64,000 nt of DNA from Azotobacter salinestris. GTDB lineage: Bacteria > Pseudomonadota > Gammaproteobacteria > Pseudomonadales > Pseudomonadaceae. The DNA is taken from assembly GCF_009363155.1 (NCBI RefSeq), contig NZ_CP045302.1, positions 3,207,001 to 3,271,000 on the forward strand, in the 5' to 3' direction. This document shows positions 1 through 7,704 of the stretch, in pieces (positions within the stretch are counted from its first letter, which is position 1; each line of letters starts with the position of its first letter). The notes below the pieces were generated by a model. It worked only from the letters and a program-made list of their open reading frames with translations, did no database searches and was not told the DNA's origin. Both the position numbers and the translations under genes were made by a program.

Positions 1-15
1 CGCGGCTCGCTCCAA

Positions 16-30
16 AACATCAACAGACCC
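16..30. repeat. Right arm of a dispersed palindromic repeat, cut by the window edge
   Basis: The bases ending at 30 share the core TCAACAGACCCT, preceded by CCAAA, with the right arm of the complete hairpin at 4199-4256. The left arm would lie before base 1, so only half of this copy is seen. It stands just downstream of the catalase-like gene's stop codon. Confidence 0.5.
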
Positions 31-33
31 TGG

Positions 34-1035
34 TCACTGCCCGGCCTGGCGCTTGGCGAAGGACACCGCGTAGGCGGGGGAGCGGAAGCGCAGGATGGGA
101 TCGTCGGTCGGGGCGATGCCCTCGGCCATCACCAGCGGATCGAAGTTGATCTTCTCGCAGGCGGCGCTCTTCTGCGGCATGGCCGCGGTCAGGGTCAGGG
201 TGCCGACCTTCACCTGCTCGCGGTTCTCCGGCCAGGCGACCGTCGGATCGTTCTCCGGGTCGCCGGGCTGGCCGATGCTCACCAGCATGTCCCAGCGCAC
301 CGGGCCCTGGGCGGTGCGCTGAATCAGCCGCTCCTCGAGGAAGTTGGCCGGCAGGCTCTTCAGCTCCTCGTCGGAGAGGCTCTTCTCGCCGTCCTCGGGT
401 ACGAAGCGCCAGCGCACCAGGGTAGTCTTGCCGGTGGCGTCGATGAACTTGAAGGTGTGGATGCCGAAGTAGCTGCTGTTGGCGAAGCTCGGCGGCGGGT
501 TGTGCTCGGCGAGGAATTGCGCCTGCGCCCGGCTGTCCGGATGGCTGGCCCGGAAGGCCTCGAGCCTGGCCGGATCGGGCTTGCCGGTGGCCGGGTCGGG
601 CTTCAGGGCGACGATCTGGTCGAGGAAGGTCCTGGGATGGGCCGCGCCGAAGACCGGGGTGTTGATCATCGTCATGTGCTGCAGGGCGCCGCCGGGCAGG
701 CGGAATTCCAGGGCCATGCCGCGGACGCTCTTGGCCGTATCGGCGATCCTGGGGTTGCCGCCCGGCAGCGAGAGGCGCGCGACGACCGGCACGGGCTCTC
801 CGGAGAACAGCGCCGAGCGCGACCAGGTGGCAGCAGCGGGCTGGCCGACGAACTCGCCGAGCGCGCAGGTGCCCTTGATGTGGTTGCGCCGCTCGCCCGG
901 CGTCACCCCGAAGGTGTCCTCGAGGGCGGCCACCACCTGCGCCGGGGTCACCTCGTCCTGCGCCGCCATCCCCAAGGGGGCGACCAGTCCCAGCCCGGCG
1001 GCCAGCAGCCACCCCGGCAGATCTTTTCTCTGCAT
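34..1035 (-). CDS. Periplasmic catalase-family peroxidase (SrpA-like)
   Basis: A 333-residue minimal catalase-fold haem protein, expected to use peroxide as oxidant in the periplasm. Residues 1-24 form a signal peptide with probable cleavage after GMAA. The catalytic His is about residue 52, in a GERRNHIKG block followed by GEF, which corresponds to the distal His region of catalases. The INTPVF block near residue 123 matches the conserved Asn region, and Tyr in SPAYAVSF near the C-terminus is the likely proximal haem ligand. It is much shorter than classical catalases (about 480 residues or more), as is normal for the SrpA/KatA-related group. A GAGGAAA Shine-Dalgarno precedes the ATG. Whether it acts as catalase or peroxidase cannot be told from sequence. 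Confidence 0.88.
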   Translation of the reverse strand: MQRKDLPGWLLAAGLGLVAPLGMAAQDEVTPAQVVAALEDTFGVTPGERRNHIKGTCALGEFVGQPAAATWSRSALFSGEPVPVVARLSLPGGNPRIADTAKSVRGMALEFRLPGGALQHMTMINTPVFGAAHPRTFLDQIVALKPDPATGKPDPARLEAFRASHPDSRAQAQFLAEHNPPPSFANSSYFGIHTFKFIDATGKTTLVRWRFVPEDGEKSLSDEELKSLPANFLEERLIQRTAQGPVRWDMLVSIGQPGDPENDPTVAWPENREQVKVGTLTLTAAMPQKSAACEKINFDPLVMAEGIAPTDDPILRFRSPAYAVSFAKRQAGQ

Positions 1036-1131
1036 CTTCGTTTCCTCGTTGTCTCTGACTGAGAGGCGTCGTGGCGGATAGGTCCGGGCCGGCCGCGCGA
1101 AAGCAACTGGAGGCGTGGCGGCGCGGGCTAT

Positions 1132-1829
1132 TCGCCGGCGATCAGCAGGGGATTGTAGCCGCTGCGCTGGTAGTCCCCCTGCTCGGCGAGGGCCACGTCC
1201 AGCGCCAGGCTGGCCAGATCGTCGGCCAGCGGCTCGGCGCGGGCGTCGAGCTCGCGCGGCACCAGCTTGAGGTAGTGCCTACAGTCGCCGCAGGCTTCCG
1301 CCTAGGCCGGCAGGAAGGGCTTGCCCCGCTCGTCCTCCAGGTCTAGGTAGAGGAGCTTGCCGCCACGACCGCAGACACTGCACTTGACCCGCTCCAGATG
1401 CCATTCCGTGGCGCAGAGGCTGCAGTGCAGGTAGCGCACGCCGCTGCGCTGCGGCTCGATGTGGACCACGCTGGCCACCGGCGCCGAGCCGCAGCAGGGG
1501 CAGAGCGCCTGGGCCAGACGCACCCAGGCCAGCTGCAGGGCTGCCGCCACCAGCGGCATCAGCCCGCGCGGGGCGGCGAGCAGCGGGCGCTGCCGTTCGC
1601 CGGCGTACAGCTCCAGCGCATCGAGCCGGGCGACGAGGTCCGCCTTCCAGGCGACGTTCGGGCGCAGCGCGTGAATGACCAGGGGCGCCATGCCGTGCGC
1701 CAGGGCCAGGTCGAAGGCGTCCGGCGCGGGGTGCCAGGCAGCCTCGGCGTCGGGCAGCACCATCGCCAGCGGCTGCATGACGCCCGCCGGCGCGCTGCCG
1801 AAGGCGTGCCGGGACGCGGCGCCGTTCAT
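1132..1829 (-). pseudogene. fdhE: fdhE remnant: formate dehydrogenase accessory protein, truncated and amber-interrupted
   Basis: FdhE is a rubredoxin-like protein needed to assemble respiratory formate dehydrogenase. The CPCCG, CSLC and CSVCG metal-binding motifs are intact. An in-frame TAG at 1302-1304 stops the protein after FLPA. The same frame continues for a further 56 codons (ending YNPLLIAGE, TAA/TAG stop near 1132) and matches the family's conserved AEACGDCRHYLK and ADDLASLALD blocks. In E. coli FdhE the interrupted position is a Lys, so AAG to TAG is a likely change. The part before the first CxxC is about 110 residues, against about 190 in E. coli, so an internal deletion is also likely. 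The start ATG overlaps the fdoI stop (ATGA), the remains of translational coupling. Confidence 0.8.
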
Positions 1830-2517
1830 GGGCGGTTCCTTGGCGGCCGGTCGGCCAATGGCTCCCGGATGCCCTCGCCCGGCCGCTCGCCGTGCACGAC
1901 CTCCTCGTACCAGAGCGAGTGGTGGTGCCAGGCCCAGGCCCGGCTGACCCGCCCCCGGGTCATGGCGCGGATCGAACCCTTGACCCAGATCGCCGAGTAG
2001 ACGTGGATGATCGGCGTGAGGATGGCGACGAAGGCGGCGTAGGCGTAGATCATCGCCGCCCAGCGCAGCAGCTGGCGCGGCATGTCGTCGGCGAAGTAGG
2101 GCCGCCAGATGACGATTCCGCTGACCAGCAACACCGGCATGCTGAACAGGAAGATCCAGTACACCAGCTTCTGCCCGGCGTTGTTCTTGCCGACCGGCGG
2201 CAGGCGCTCGTCGCGGTTGCTCAGCACGTCGCGGATCTGCCTGAGCCACAGGATGTCGTGCCGCCTGATCCGGTTGTCGCCGAAGAAGCGCACCGCCTGG
2301 ATGGCGAAGAACACCACCATGAGCACGCCGATGAAGGGGGCACGATGCGCGTCGGGATGGGGCCGCCGAACAGCCCGGTGAAGCCGAAGAACACCGGGTG
2401 GAACAGCGCCAGGCCGCTCAGGGTGAGCAGCACGAAGCAAAGGGCGACGATCCGGTGATTGACCCGCGACCACCAGCCATAGCACAGGGTGCCCCTGTCG
2501 ACGTTCGAGTGGCTCAT
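1826..2517 (-). pseudogene. fdoI: fdoI remnant: formate dehydrogenase cytochrome b556 (gamma) subunit, frameshifted
   Basis: This is the membrane cytochrome b subunit that passes electrons from formate dehydrogenase to quinone. The N-terminal part begins MSHSNVDRGTL at 2517 and contains the first membrane segment ([16 protein letters not shown]). It runs in one frame to GGPIPTRIV near 2340. Homology then resumes in another frame at [14 protein letters not shown] and continues to the stop at 1826, including [17 protein letters not shown] and [11 protein letters not shown]. Loss of one A near 2336-2341 (CAC CCC read as CCCCC) explains the shift. The start overlaps the fdoH stop. A sequencing error could give the same picture, but fdoH and fdhE on either side are also damaged, which favours a real pseudogene. 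Confidence 0.82.
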
Positions 2518-2853
2518 GGCCGGTCCTCCCCTCTGCGGTCCTCTTCCCGGGCGGCGGCCCTGACCGGGTCCGGGTCGTCCTCCGGTTTCTCCTTCGGTCC
2601 CTTGAACACGTAGTGGAAGAAGCCGGCCAGCACCGAGGCGCCGAGCACCGCGGACATCACCGGCTTGGCGACGCCCTTCCACCGCTCGACCTGCGGGCTG
2701 ATCTGCGGATCGCGCGGCAGGCCGCTGTAGATCTCCGGCTTGTCGGCGTGCTGCAGCACGTAGACCGCGTGGGTGCCGCCGGCGCCCGGCGTTCTCGAAG
2801 CCGCGCTTCTGCAGGTGCTCGACCCGGTGGGCGGCGTGCTCGATCGATCCTGC
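2514..2853 (-). pseudogene. fdoH: fdoH remnant: C-terminal scrap of formate dehydrogenase iron-sulfur (beta) subunit
   Basis: Only the last part of the beta subunit remains. Homology begins near 2853 with EHAAHRVEHLQKRGFENAG and then breaks, losing about 15 bases where the family has a LYDPAGV-type linker. It resumes in another frame with GGTHAVYVLQHADKPEIY, a single membrane anchor (VMSAVLGASVLAGFFHYV) and an acidic tail. All ferredoxin-type cysteine clusters and the whole catalytic subunit fdoG are missing. The sequence beyond 2853 joins directly to the downstream end of the reductase gene at 2888. A short palindrome (CGATCC and GGATCG arms) lies at the junction. The 81-residue open frame from a GTG at 2759 should not be taken as a functional gene. 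Confidence 0.8.
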
Positions 2854-2887
2854 TACGGATCGACCTTCCGCCGGGGCGTGGAGTTCA

Positions 2888-3952
2888 TCAGGGAATGATC
2901 CGCTGGGCCCTGAGCTGGGCGAACAGTTCGAGGAAGGAGGCGCGGCTGTCCTTGTAGCCGAGGAAGCCCAGTTCGCGGCTCTTGTTCATGTCGTTCACGC
3001 ATTCGATCTCGCGGCCGAGATCGGCGTCGGTGTGCCACCAGGAGGCCAGCTTGTTCACGTCGGCCTCGACCAGGGTGTACTTGGTCGCCATCTCGTCCCA
3101 GACGGGGGGAGCCGTGTCCTTCAGGCGCGCCTCGAGCGGCATCGGCTGGTCGGGGTAGGGCGCCGCCTCCAGGCCGAAGAATGCGGCGACCTCGCTCCAC
3201 ATCCAGCGCCAGCGGAACACGTCGCCGTTGACCGCGTTGAACGCCTGGTTGCGTGCCGCGGGCGAGAGCGCCGCCCACTCCAGCTGGCGTCCGAGCAGGC
3301 CGGCGTCGGTGACGTCGGTGAGGCCGTCCCACTGCGCCCGCGAGCCGGGAAAGACGAAGGGCTGGCCGGTTTCCCTGCACAGCGAGGCGTACACGGCCAG
3401 GGTCACGCCCATGTTCATCGCGTTGCTGCCCTTGGCCGGGCCGATCATGGTGTGGGAGCGGTGCACGCTCCAGCCGAAGCCGTGCTGCTCGGCGGCGGCG
3501 AAGAGGAGGTCCTCCAGGGCGTAGTAGAAGTTCTCGCCGGCCTGGCGCGGCTCGCTCTCGCGAAACGGCGTCTCGGCCTTGCCGCTGCCGTAGTTCTCGA
3601 AGGAGCCGAGGTAGTGCTTGGTGCCGGTCACCAGGGCCATGTGCTGCAGCGGGGCTCCTGCCAGCGCCGTGCACAGGTTGCGCATCATCGCGCCGTTGGC
3701 CTCGATGTTCTCCTTCTCGGTGGCGCGGCGCGTCCAGGTGCAGAAGAACACGTGGGTGATCGGCAGGCCGCGCAGGGCATCCTCCGTGGCGGTGGCGTCG
3801 AGCAGGTCGGCCGGCACCGGAATCACCCCCTCCACCGCGGACGGCTGGCGTGCCAGGCCGTAGACGGTCCAGCCGCTGGCGACCAGGACCTTGGCCAGGT
3901 TGTATCCGGAGATGCCGGTGACGCCGACGATCAGGGCGGTACCATTTTGCAT
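2888..3952 (-). CDS. SDR-family PRISE-type reductase (progesterone 5beta-reductase/iridoid synthase-like)
   Basis: A 354-residue atypical short-chain dehydrogenase. The Rossmann glycine motif is GVTGISG at residues 10-16. The family-specific GTKHYLG block (Lys112) and NFYYALED block (Tyr143/144) replace the usual YxxxK catalytic pair. These are the hallmarks of the PRISE enzymes, which reduce the carbon-carbon double bond of enones with NAD(P)H. Bacterial members have no settled substrate, and none can be named here. It stands alone between the fdh remnant and the hairpin/IS region, so context gives no pathway. Start at ATG 3952 on the minus strand. Confidence 0.8.
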   Translation of the reverse strand: MQNGTALIVGVTGISGYNLAKVLVASGWTVYGLARQPSAVEGVIPVPADLLDATATEDALRGLPITHVFFCTWTRRATEKENIEANGAMMRNLCTALAGAPLQHMALVTGTKHYLGSFENYGSGKAETPFRESEPRQAGENFYYALEDLLFAAAEQHGFGWSVHRSHTMIGPAKGSNAMNMGVTLAVYASLCRETGQPFVFPGSRAQWDGLTDVTDAGLLGRQLEWAALSPAARNQAFNAVNGDVFRWRWMWSEVAAFFGLEAAPYPDQPMPLEARLKDTAPPVWDEMATKYTLVEADVNKLASWWHTDADLGREIECVNDMNKSRELGFLGYKDSRASFLELFAQLRAQRIIP

Positions 3953-4257
3953 GACTGATTTCCTCGACAGGCAGGTGGAAAACCAAGGCCCGCCGTGCTG
4001 CGACGCGGCCTTCAGACTTGAATGGAGTGCACAGGCGGGAAAGAGTTTTCGGACGGAAGCGGCGGGGCCGGGATTCCCGGGGCCGACTGCGCCGCCGGCC
4101 GCCAGCGACAGAGTCGTCGAGGGTGCCCGGGAAGTGGTGCGCTCGGAATCCGGCGGGGGCTCAGGAGGTAAAAGGGGGGAGCCCTTCCCGAGTCCCCTGG
4201 GGTCTGTTGACGCTTGGGCCTCCGTCGCGGCCTACGCCCAAACGTCAACAGACCCTA
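3953..4257. other. 305-base gap without a recognised gene
   Basis: This holds the promoter side of the reductase gene and then the palindrome at 4199-4256. Short open frames here are GC-rich and arginine- and proline-heavy and look non-coding. It ends at the IS boundary. Confidence 0.5.
4199..4256. repeat. Long inverted repeat (dispersed palindrome), complete copy
   Basis: The arms at 4199-4219 and 4236-4256 match at 19 of 21 positions when one is reverse-complemented (core GTCTGTTGACG and CGTCAACAGAC), around a 16-base loop. There is no T-tract, so it is not an ordinary terminator. The right-arm core recurs at the start of the window, which suggests a REP-like dispersed element. The IS630-type element begins immediately after the right arm. 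Confidence 0.75.
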
Positions 4258-4273
4258 GTGTGGTGAATCACAA
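4258..4273. repeat. IS630 terminal inverted repeat, transposase 3' side
   Basis: Sixteen bases (GTGTGGTGAATCACAA) that match the other end perfectly when reverse-complemented. Preceded by the target TA. Confidence 0.92.
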
Positions 4274-5365
4274 GTTCGCTTCATTATTTCTTTGCAAGGC
4301 TCGAGCAGCCCTGCCGACAGAGGCCAGGATTTCACCTGCTCCCTTACGCCAGCGGAAGGGCCTTGGATTCTGGTTGTAGGTCGCCAGGTAATACTCGATG
4401 GACTGCTCGAGATCCTTCACGCTGGTATGGGCCTGGCGCTTTATCCACTTCTGGGTGAGCATCGAGAAAAAGCGCTCCACCAGATTCAGCCATGACGCAG
4501 ACGTCGGGGTGAAATGCACGTGATAACGCGGGTGTGCGACAAGCCAGGCACGCACCTTGTCGGTCTTGTGCACGGCATAGTTATCCATGATCAGGTGTAT
4601 GGCCTTGTCGCTCTCGACCGTTTCCTCGATGGCCCTGAGAAACTCCAGGAATTCTGCGCTGCGGTGACGGCGCTTGAGACGTCCGATCACCTCGCCGGTG
4701 GCCACATCCAGGGCGGCAAACAAGGACGTCGTGCCATGGCGCTGATAATCATGGGTACGGGTCGCCGGATACCCAGGCTCCAGCGGCAGCCCCGGCTGTG
4801 TTCGATTGAGCGCCTGGATCTGGCTTTTCTCATCGACGCACAGTACCAGCGCTTTATCCGGCGGATTCAGGTAGAGCCCTACGATATCCTGCACCTTGTC
4901 GACAAAGGCGGGATCGGTGGACAGCTTGAAGGTGTGCTCCAGGTGAGGCTTGAGCCCGAAGGCTCGCCAGATACGCTGTACGCTCGCCGGTGAAATATGG
5001 GTGGCCTTGCTCATCCGGCGCGAGCTCCAATGACTGGCATCGTCGGGCCTGGTCTGCCGCACCCGGTCGACCACTTCCTGGACCTTTTCATCACTGATGC
5101 TGCGTGGGCGGCCTGAGCGCGGCTCGTCATTGAGGCCTTGCAGGCCCAAACGGGCGAAGCGAAGGCGCCACCTCGAAACGGTTTGCGCCGTAATGCCGAG
5201 CCGTCGAGCAATGGAAGAGCCGGACTCGCCTCGAGCGCAGGACAGAATGATCTCGGCGCGCAGCTGCATATCGGCAGGCCCCTTGTGCCTGGCTCGGCGG
5301 CGGGTGAGTTCGGCATGCTCGTGTTCGGTCAGTTCGATCCGAACGGCTGGGCGGCCTGTTTTCAT
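4268..5365 (-). CDS. IS630-family transposase
   Basis: A 365-residue DDE transposase that cuts and pastes its own element at TA dinucleotides. An N-terminal helix-turn-helix ([18 protein letters not shown], about residues 53-70) binds the terminal repeats, and a second winged region follows. The catalytic triad is Asp178 (CVDEKSQ), Asp261 (IMDNYAVHK) and Glu297 (LNLVERFF). The spacing of 35 residues between the last two is typical of IS630. Nothing is truncated, so the element may still be active. The reading frame ends inside the terminal repeat region, five bases from the right-hand arm's internal edge. Confidence 0.95.
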   Translation of the reverse strand: MKTGRPAVRIELTEHEHAELTRRRARHKGPADMQLRAEIILSCARGESGSSIARRLGITAQTVSRWRLRFARLGLQGLNDEPRSGRPRSISDEKVQEVVDRVRQTRPDDASHWSSRRMSKATHISPASVQRIWRAFGLKPHLEHTFKLSTDPAFVDKVQDIVGLYLNPPDKALVLCVDEKSQIQALNRTQPGLPLEPGYPATRTHDYQRHGTTSLFAALDVATGEVIGRLKRRHRSAEFLEFLRAIEETVESDKAIHLIMDNYAVHKTDKVRAWLVAHPRYHVHFTPTSASWLNLVERFFSMLTQKWIKRQAHTSVKDLEQSIEYYLATYNQNPRPFRWRKGAGEILASVGRAARALQRNNEANL

Positions 5366-5424
5366 CGCATGCCCTCCGAAAAAACTCTGTCAGCTCCGCG
5401 GTAGACAAGTCTTATCCTGAGTAG

Positions 5425-5440
5425 TTGTGATTCACCACAC
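5425..5440. repeat. IS630 terminal inverted repeat, transposase 5' side
   Basis: TTGTGATTCACCACAC, the exact reverse complement of 4258-4273, followed by the target TA at 5441-5442. Confidence 0.92.
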
Positions 5441-5664
5441 TAGTAGGCATCCCAATGAACGGGGCAGGCCTGCGTATCTTCGAGTCGCTCGGCCTCGGCC
5501 AGGGCCAGGGCTTCCGAGTCCCATACGGCTTCGGAATAGCGCACGACTCTGCTCTCGGCGTCGTGGAAGACAAGGTCGAAGGTCGGGCCGCCGTACTGGG
5601 CGGAAATGTCGCGAACCTCGAAGCGGCGGGAAAAAAATGGGGAGGTTATACCGGCTTTCATCAT
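5440..5664 (-). CDS. Small acidic hypothetical protein, 3' end abutting the IS
   Basis: A 74-residue frame with ordinary protein composition (FEVRDISAQYGGPTFDLVFHD followed by an acidic helix) and no recognised domain. The stop TAG (5440-5442) uses the last base of the IS plus the target TA. The base preceding TA was also C before insertion, so the protein end is unchanged. No clear Shine-Dalgarno precedes the ATG pair at 5664/5661, and a later start is possible. The function is unknown. It may be a resident gene whose downstream palindrome was separated from it by the IS. Confidence 0.45.
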   Translation of the reverse strand: MMKAGITSPFFSRRFEVRDISAQYGGPTFDLVFHDAESRVVRYSEAVWDSEALALAEAERLEDTQACPVHWDAY

Positions 5665-6372
5665 TTTTTATTCTATTGATCGTTTTTCCTGGATCCACGG
5701 GCCGGACTGTTCCGAACAGTCGTTCGACCCGGGAATGTTTCAGCGCTCGGCGGCTCGGCATCCGCACGCGCTGGTCGTACGGAGCCGGCAGACGTTCAGG
5801 GGGTAGCGGCTACACCGGGCAGGAAACGACATGCGAGGAGCAGCCGTTTCCTTAATTCCCGTTTCCTCCCCCGGCCATCGCGCCGGAGCGCACGCTGGCA
5901 GATTTCCTGGCGACCATCCTGGCCGGTCCGCCAACGCGGGGGCGACTGTAGCGTGGCAGCCGCTGCGCATAAAGCCGCAAGGCTCTCAAGCCGTTGTAGG
6001 CAATGTCTTACAGTGCGCAGGGGGTGGCGTCCGGCTTTCATGGCGCAGTCCCGGCATGAAATGCTCTCCGGCGCTTCGGTATCTTCCGTCCGGGGCTGTT
6101 CCGCCGCGGTTCCCGGACCAGTCGTCCTGCGCTGGTACGGTGGGGGCACAGGCGCCGTTCGTCTCGTTCTCTGTCGCCATCCCAGTAGCTGGCTATGCAT
6201 TTGCATGCGACCAGGGGGCTGCCGAGGTTTGCACGCCGCGATAGATCCGGAGCTTTGCGGCTCCGGTCATCAACCCCCTATCGAGCGTGGCAGGAAGCTG
6301 TGCATGCAGCGGTCATCCTCGATCAATCTGGCCGCCTGAGTGCAGCAGGCGGCTTCGGCTGCGGAGGCAGGC
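5665..6372. other. About 700 bases without a convincing gene
   Basis: Several overlapping open frames exist on both strands, but they are rich in Arg, Pro and Ala, lack ribosome sites and resemble nothing known. A 7-bp hairpin (CCGGAGC and GCTCCGG, 6247-6266) lies here without a T-tract. Base composition is less skewed than in the flanking genes, as expected of non-coding or decayed DNA. Confidence 0.5.
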
Positions 6373-6555
6373 ATGACCTCTCTACCAGGCGACGACGCCG
6401 AGGCCAAGGCCCGGCAACTGGCCCGACGCGGGCACGAGAACTACCGACTGGCGCACGAGCTGGAGCAGCGGGGGCTGACCCAGATGGCCTCCTATCTGCG
6501 CCGCTATGCCGATCTGCAGCTGAAGCAGGCGCGGGAGTTGAGGCGCAAGGAGTGA
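6373..6555 (+). CDS. Small hypothetical helical protein
   Basis: Sixty residues from ATG 6373, beginning MTSLPGDDAEAK and ending LKQARELRRKE. The start is chosen because GGAGGCAG sits just upstream. An upstream in-frame start at 6340 would add eleven Ala-rich residues and has no ribosome site. The sequence predicts almost continuous charged alpha helix and may form a coiled coil. No family is recognised. It is the first of three small same-strand genes (6373, 6741, 7300). Confidence 0.6.
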   Translation: MTSLPGDDAEAKARQLARRGHENYRLAHELEQRGLTQMASYLRRYADLQLKQARELRRKE

Positions 6556-6740
6556 GCGGCATGGCCCCTCGCACGGGCCGTGCAGCAGCCTTGCCCGAGG
6601 CGCTCGGGCGAGGAGCCAGGGCGTGCGAGTCGATCGGTAATCCCCCCCACCCCAGGAATGGCCAATTTCTTGCCTGAACATCATGGCTCCCCGGGAGCTT
6701 GAGGATGATGTAGGGACTTTTCCCCGAAGGAGGCACGAGA

Positions 6741-7022
6741 TTGAAGCCGGTAGTGGTTTTTTTCGAGGCCCTGGTCGAGTGGGCCGATGATCCTCGACGC
6801 TGGATCAGATTCCTGCGCCAGACAGTGCTCACCCTGAGTGTGATCGGCGTTCCGTACGCCTGTTCGAGCCTCTACCACGACAACGCGCAACGCCATGTGG
6901 ATGCGGCCCTGGACATGGCCATGGAGGACTGCGCGCTCAACCGCATGGCCGTGGCCGACGCTGATGCGCTGCCCCAATACAAGGCTTGCGTGAAATCTTT
7001 GGTGCGCCGTTACGGTCGATGA
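6741..7022 (+). CDS. Hypothetical small membrane-associated protein, TTG start
   Basis: A 93-residue protein translated from TTG at 6741, supported by a strong AAGGAGG seven bases upstream. Residues about 26-45 (RQTVLTLSVIGVPYACSSLY) form one probable membrane segment or uncleaved signal. The following part carries two cysteines (DCALNR and YKACVK) spaced about 25 residues apart that could form a disulfide outside the membrane. No family is recognised. The intervals to its small neighbours are about 185 and 277 bases, so it is probably not a tight operon. Confidence 0.6.
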   Translation: MKPVVVFFEALVEWADDPRRWIRFLRQTVLTLSVIGVPYACSSLYHDNAQRHVDAALDMAMEDCALNRMAVADADALPQYKACVKSLVRRYGR

Positions 7023-7299
7023 GCCGGGCTCTCCTTCATGCTGCAGGAGAGGACAACCTGGAGCGGAGGTGTGATCCGGCAGCGGCTGGCACGGCAGGCG
7101 CCGTGCCTCCTGGTTGAGAAGGCCGCGAGTGGCGGCAGCGCCACAGGCCCTGTGCCGACAGTCCGGTGTCCTGCCGGCGGGGGATGGCTTGGCTGGGCGC
7201 TGCGTGGACAGTGGGGACCGTTGTCTTGCGCCAAATCATCTCCACAGGCTCGGTTGGTTGCTAGGTTGGCTTTTTCAGCCATGCCAGGGAGGGCAGCCA

Positions 7300-7584
7300 A
7301 TGATGCTCACTTTTTCGCTCTATGTTTCGCTCGTGTGCGGCGGCCTGTTCGTGGCCGGCCTGTGCGTCGGATGCTGGACAGGCCGGCCATCCCGCGCGAG
7401 GGTCGGCGTGAACATGAAGGAGGTGGCCGATGACGCCGGGCTGTTCCACGGCTGGGACGGGCTTCCGGCTGCGGAGCAGAAGCGCCGCCTGGGCCTGTAC
7501 CGGCAGCGGGTGCTGCTGCAGAGCGCCGAGCGGGACAGGGCCTGGTTGCGGGCGCAACGCAAGGAATACGTGAAAGGATGGTGA
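7300..7584 (+). CDS. Hypothetical small membrane protein
   Basis: Ninety-four residues from the ATG at 7300, preceded by GGGAGGG. Residues 3-25 (LTFSLYVSLVCGGLFVAGLC) are a membrane segment, followed by a basic stretch and then a soluble charged helix rich in Arg, Gln and Leu. This predicts an N-terminally anchored cytoplasmic helix. The open frame extends upstream to 7114 but that part looks non-coding. A hairpin terminator follows directly. The function is unknown. Confidence 0.55.
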   Translation: MMLTFSLYVSLVCGGLFVAGLCVGCWTGRPSRARVGVNMKEVADDAGLFHGWDGLPAAEQKRRLGLYRQRVLLQSAERDRAWLRAQRKEYVKGW

Positions 7585-7590
7585 CCCCGG

Positions 7591-7620
7591 AGCCCCTGCA
7601 TCGAGCGGGGCTTCTTCATT
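7591..7620 (+). terminator. Probable intrinsic terminator
   Basis: Stem AGCCCC/GGGGCT (7591-7596 and 7607-7612) followed by TCTTCATT, seven bases after the stop codon of the small gene at 7300-7584. Confidence 0.55.
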
Positions 7621-7704
7621 GTCGGGCCAGTGGCAGACCGAGGATGGGCTGTGCAGGTCGTGTGCAGGGACTTCATCACCTGCCCGGTCGGGCTCGGTGC
7701 CTGC

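Larger units (their letters stand above)
4258..5440 (-). mobile_element. IS630-family insertion sequence, complete
   Basis: The 1183-base element is bounded by perfect 16-base terminal inverted repeats, GTGTGGTGAATCACAA at 4258-4273 and its complement at 5425-5440. Both ends sit next to TA (4256-4257 and 5441-5442), the target duplication expected of IS630. It carries one intact transposase. The uninterrupted target would have joined the palindrome directly to the small gene at 5440-5664. Confidence 0.93.

Noticed and set aside
2514-2759. Open frame of 81 codons starting with GTG
   Set aside because: It is the C-terminal piece of fdoH without a proper start or cofactor sites, so treated as part of a pseudogene.
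5796-6244. Overlapping open frames on both strands of the gap after the IS
   Set aside because: Arg/Pro-rich, no ribosome site, no domain; judged non-coding.
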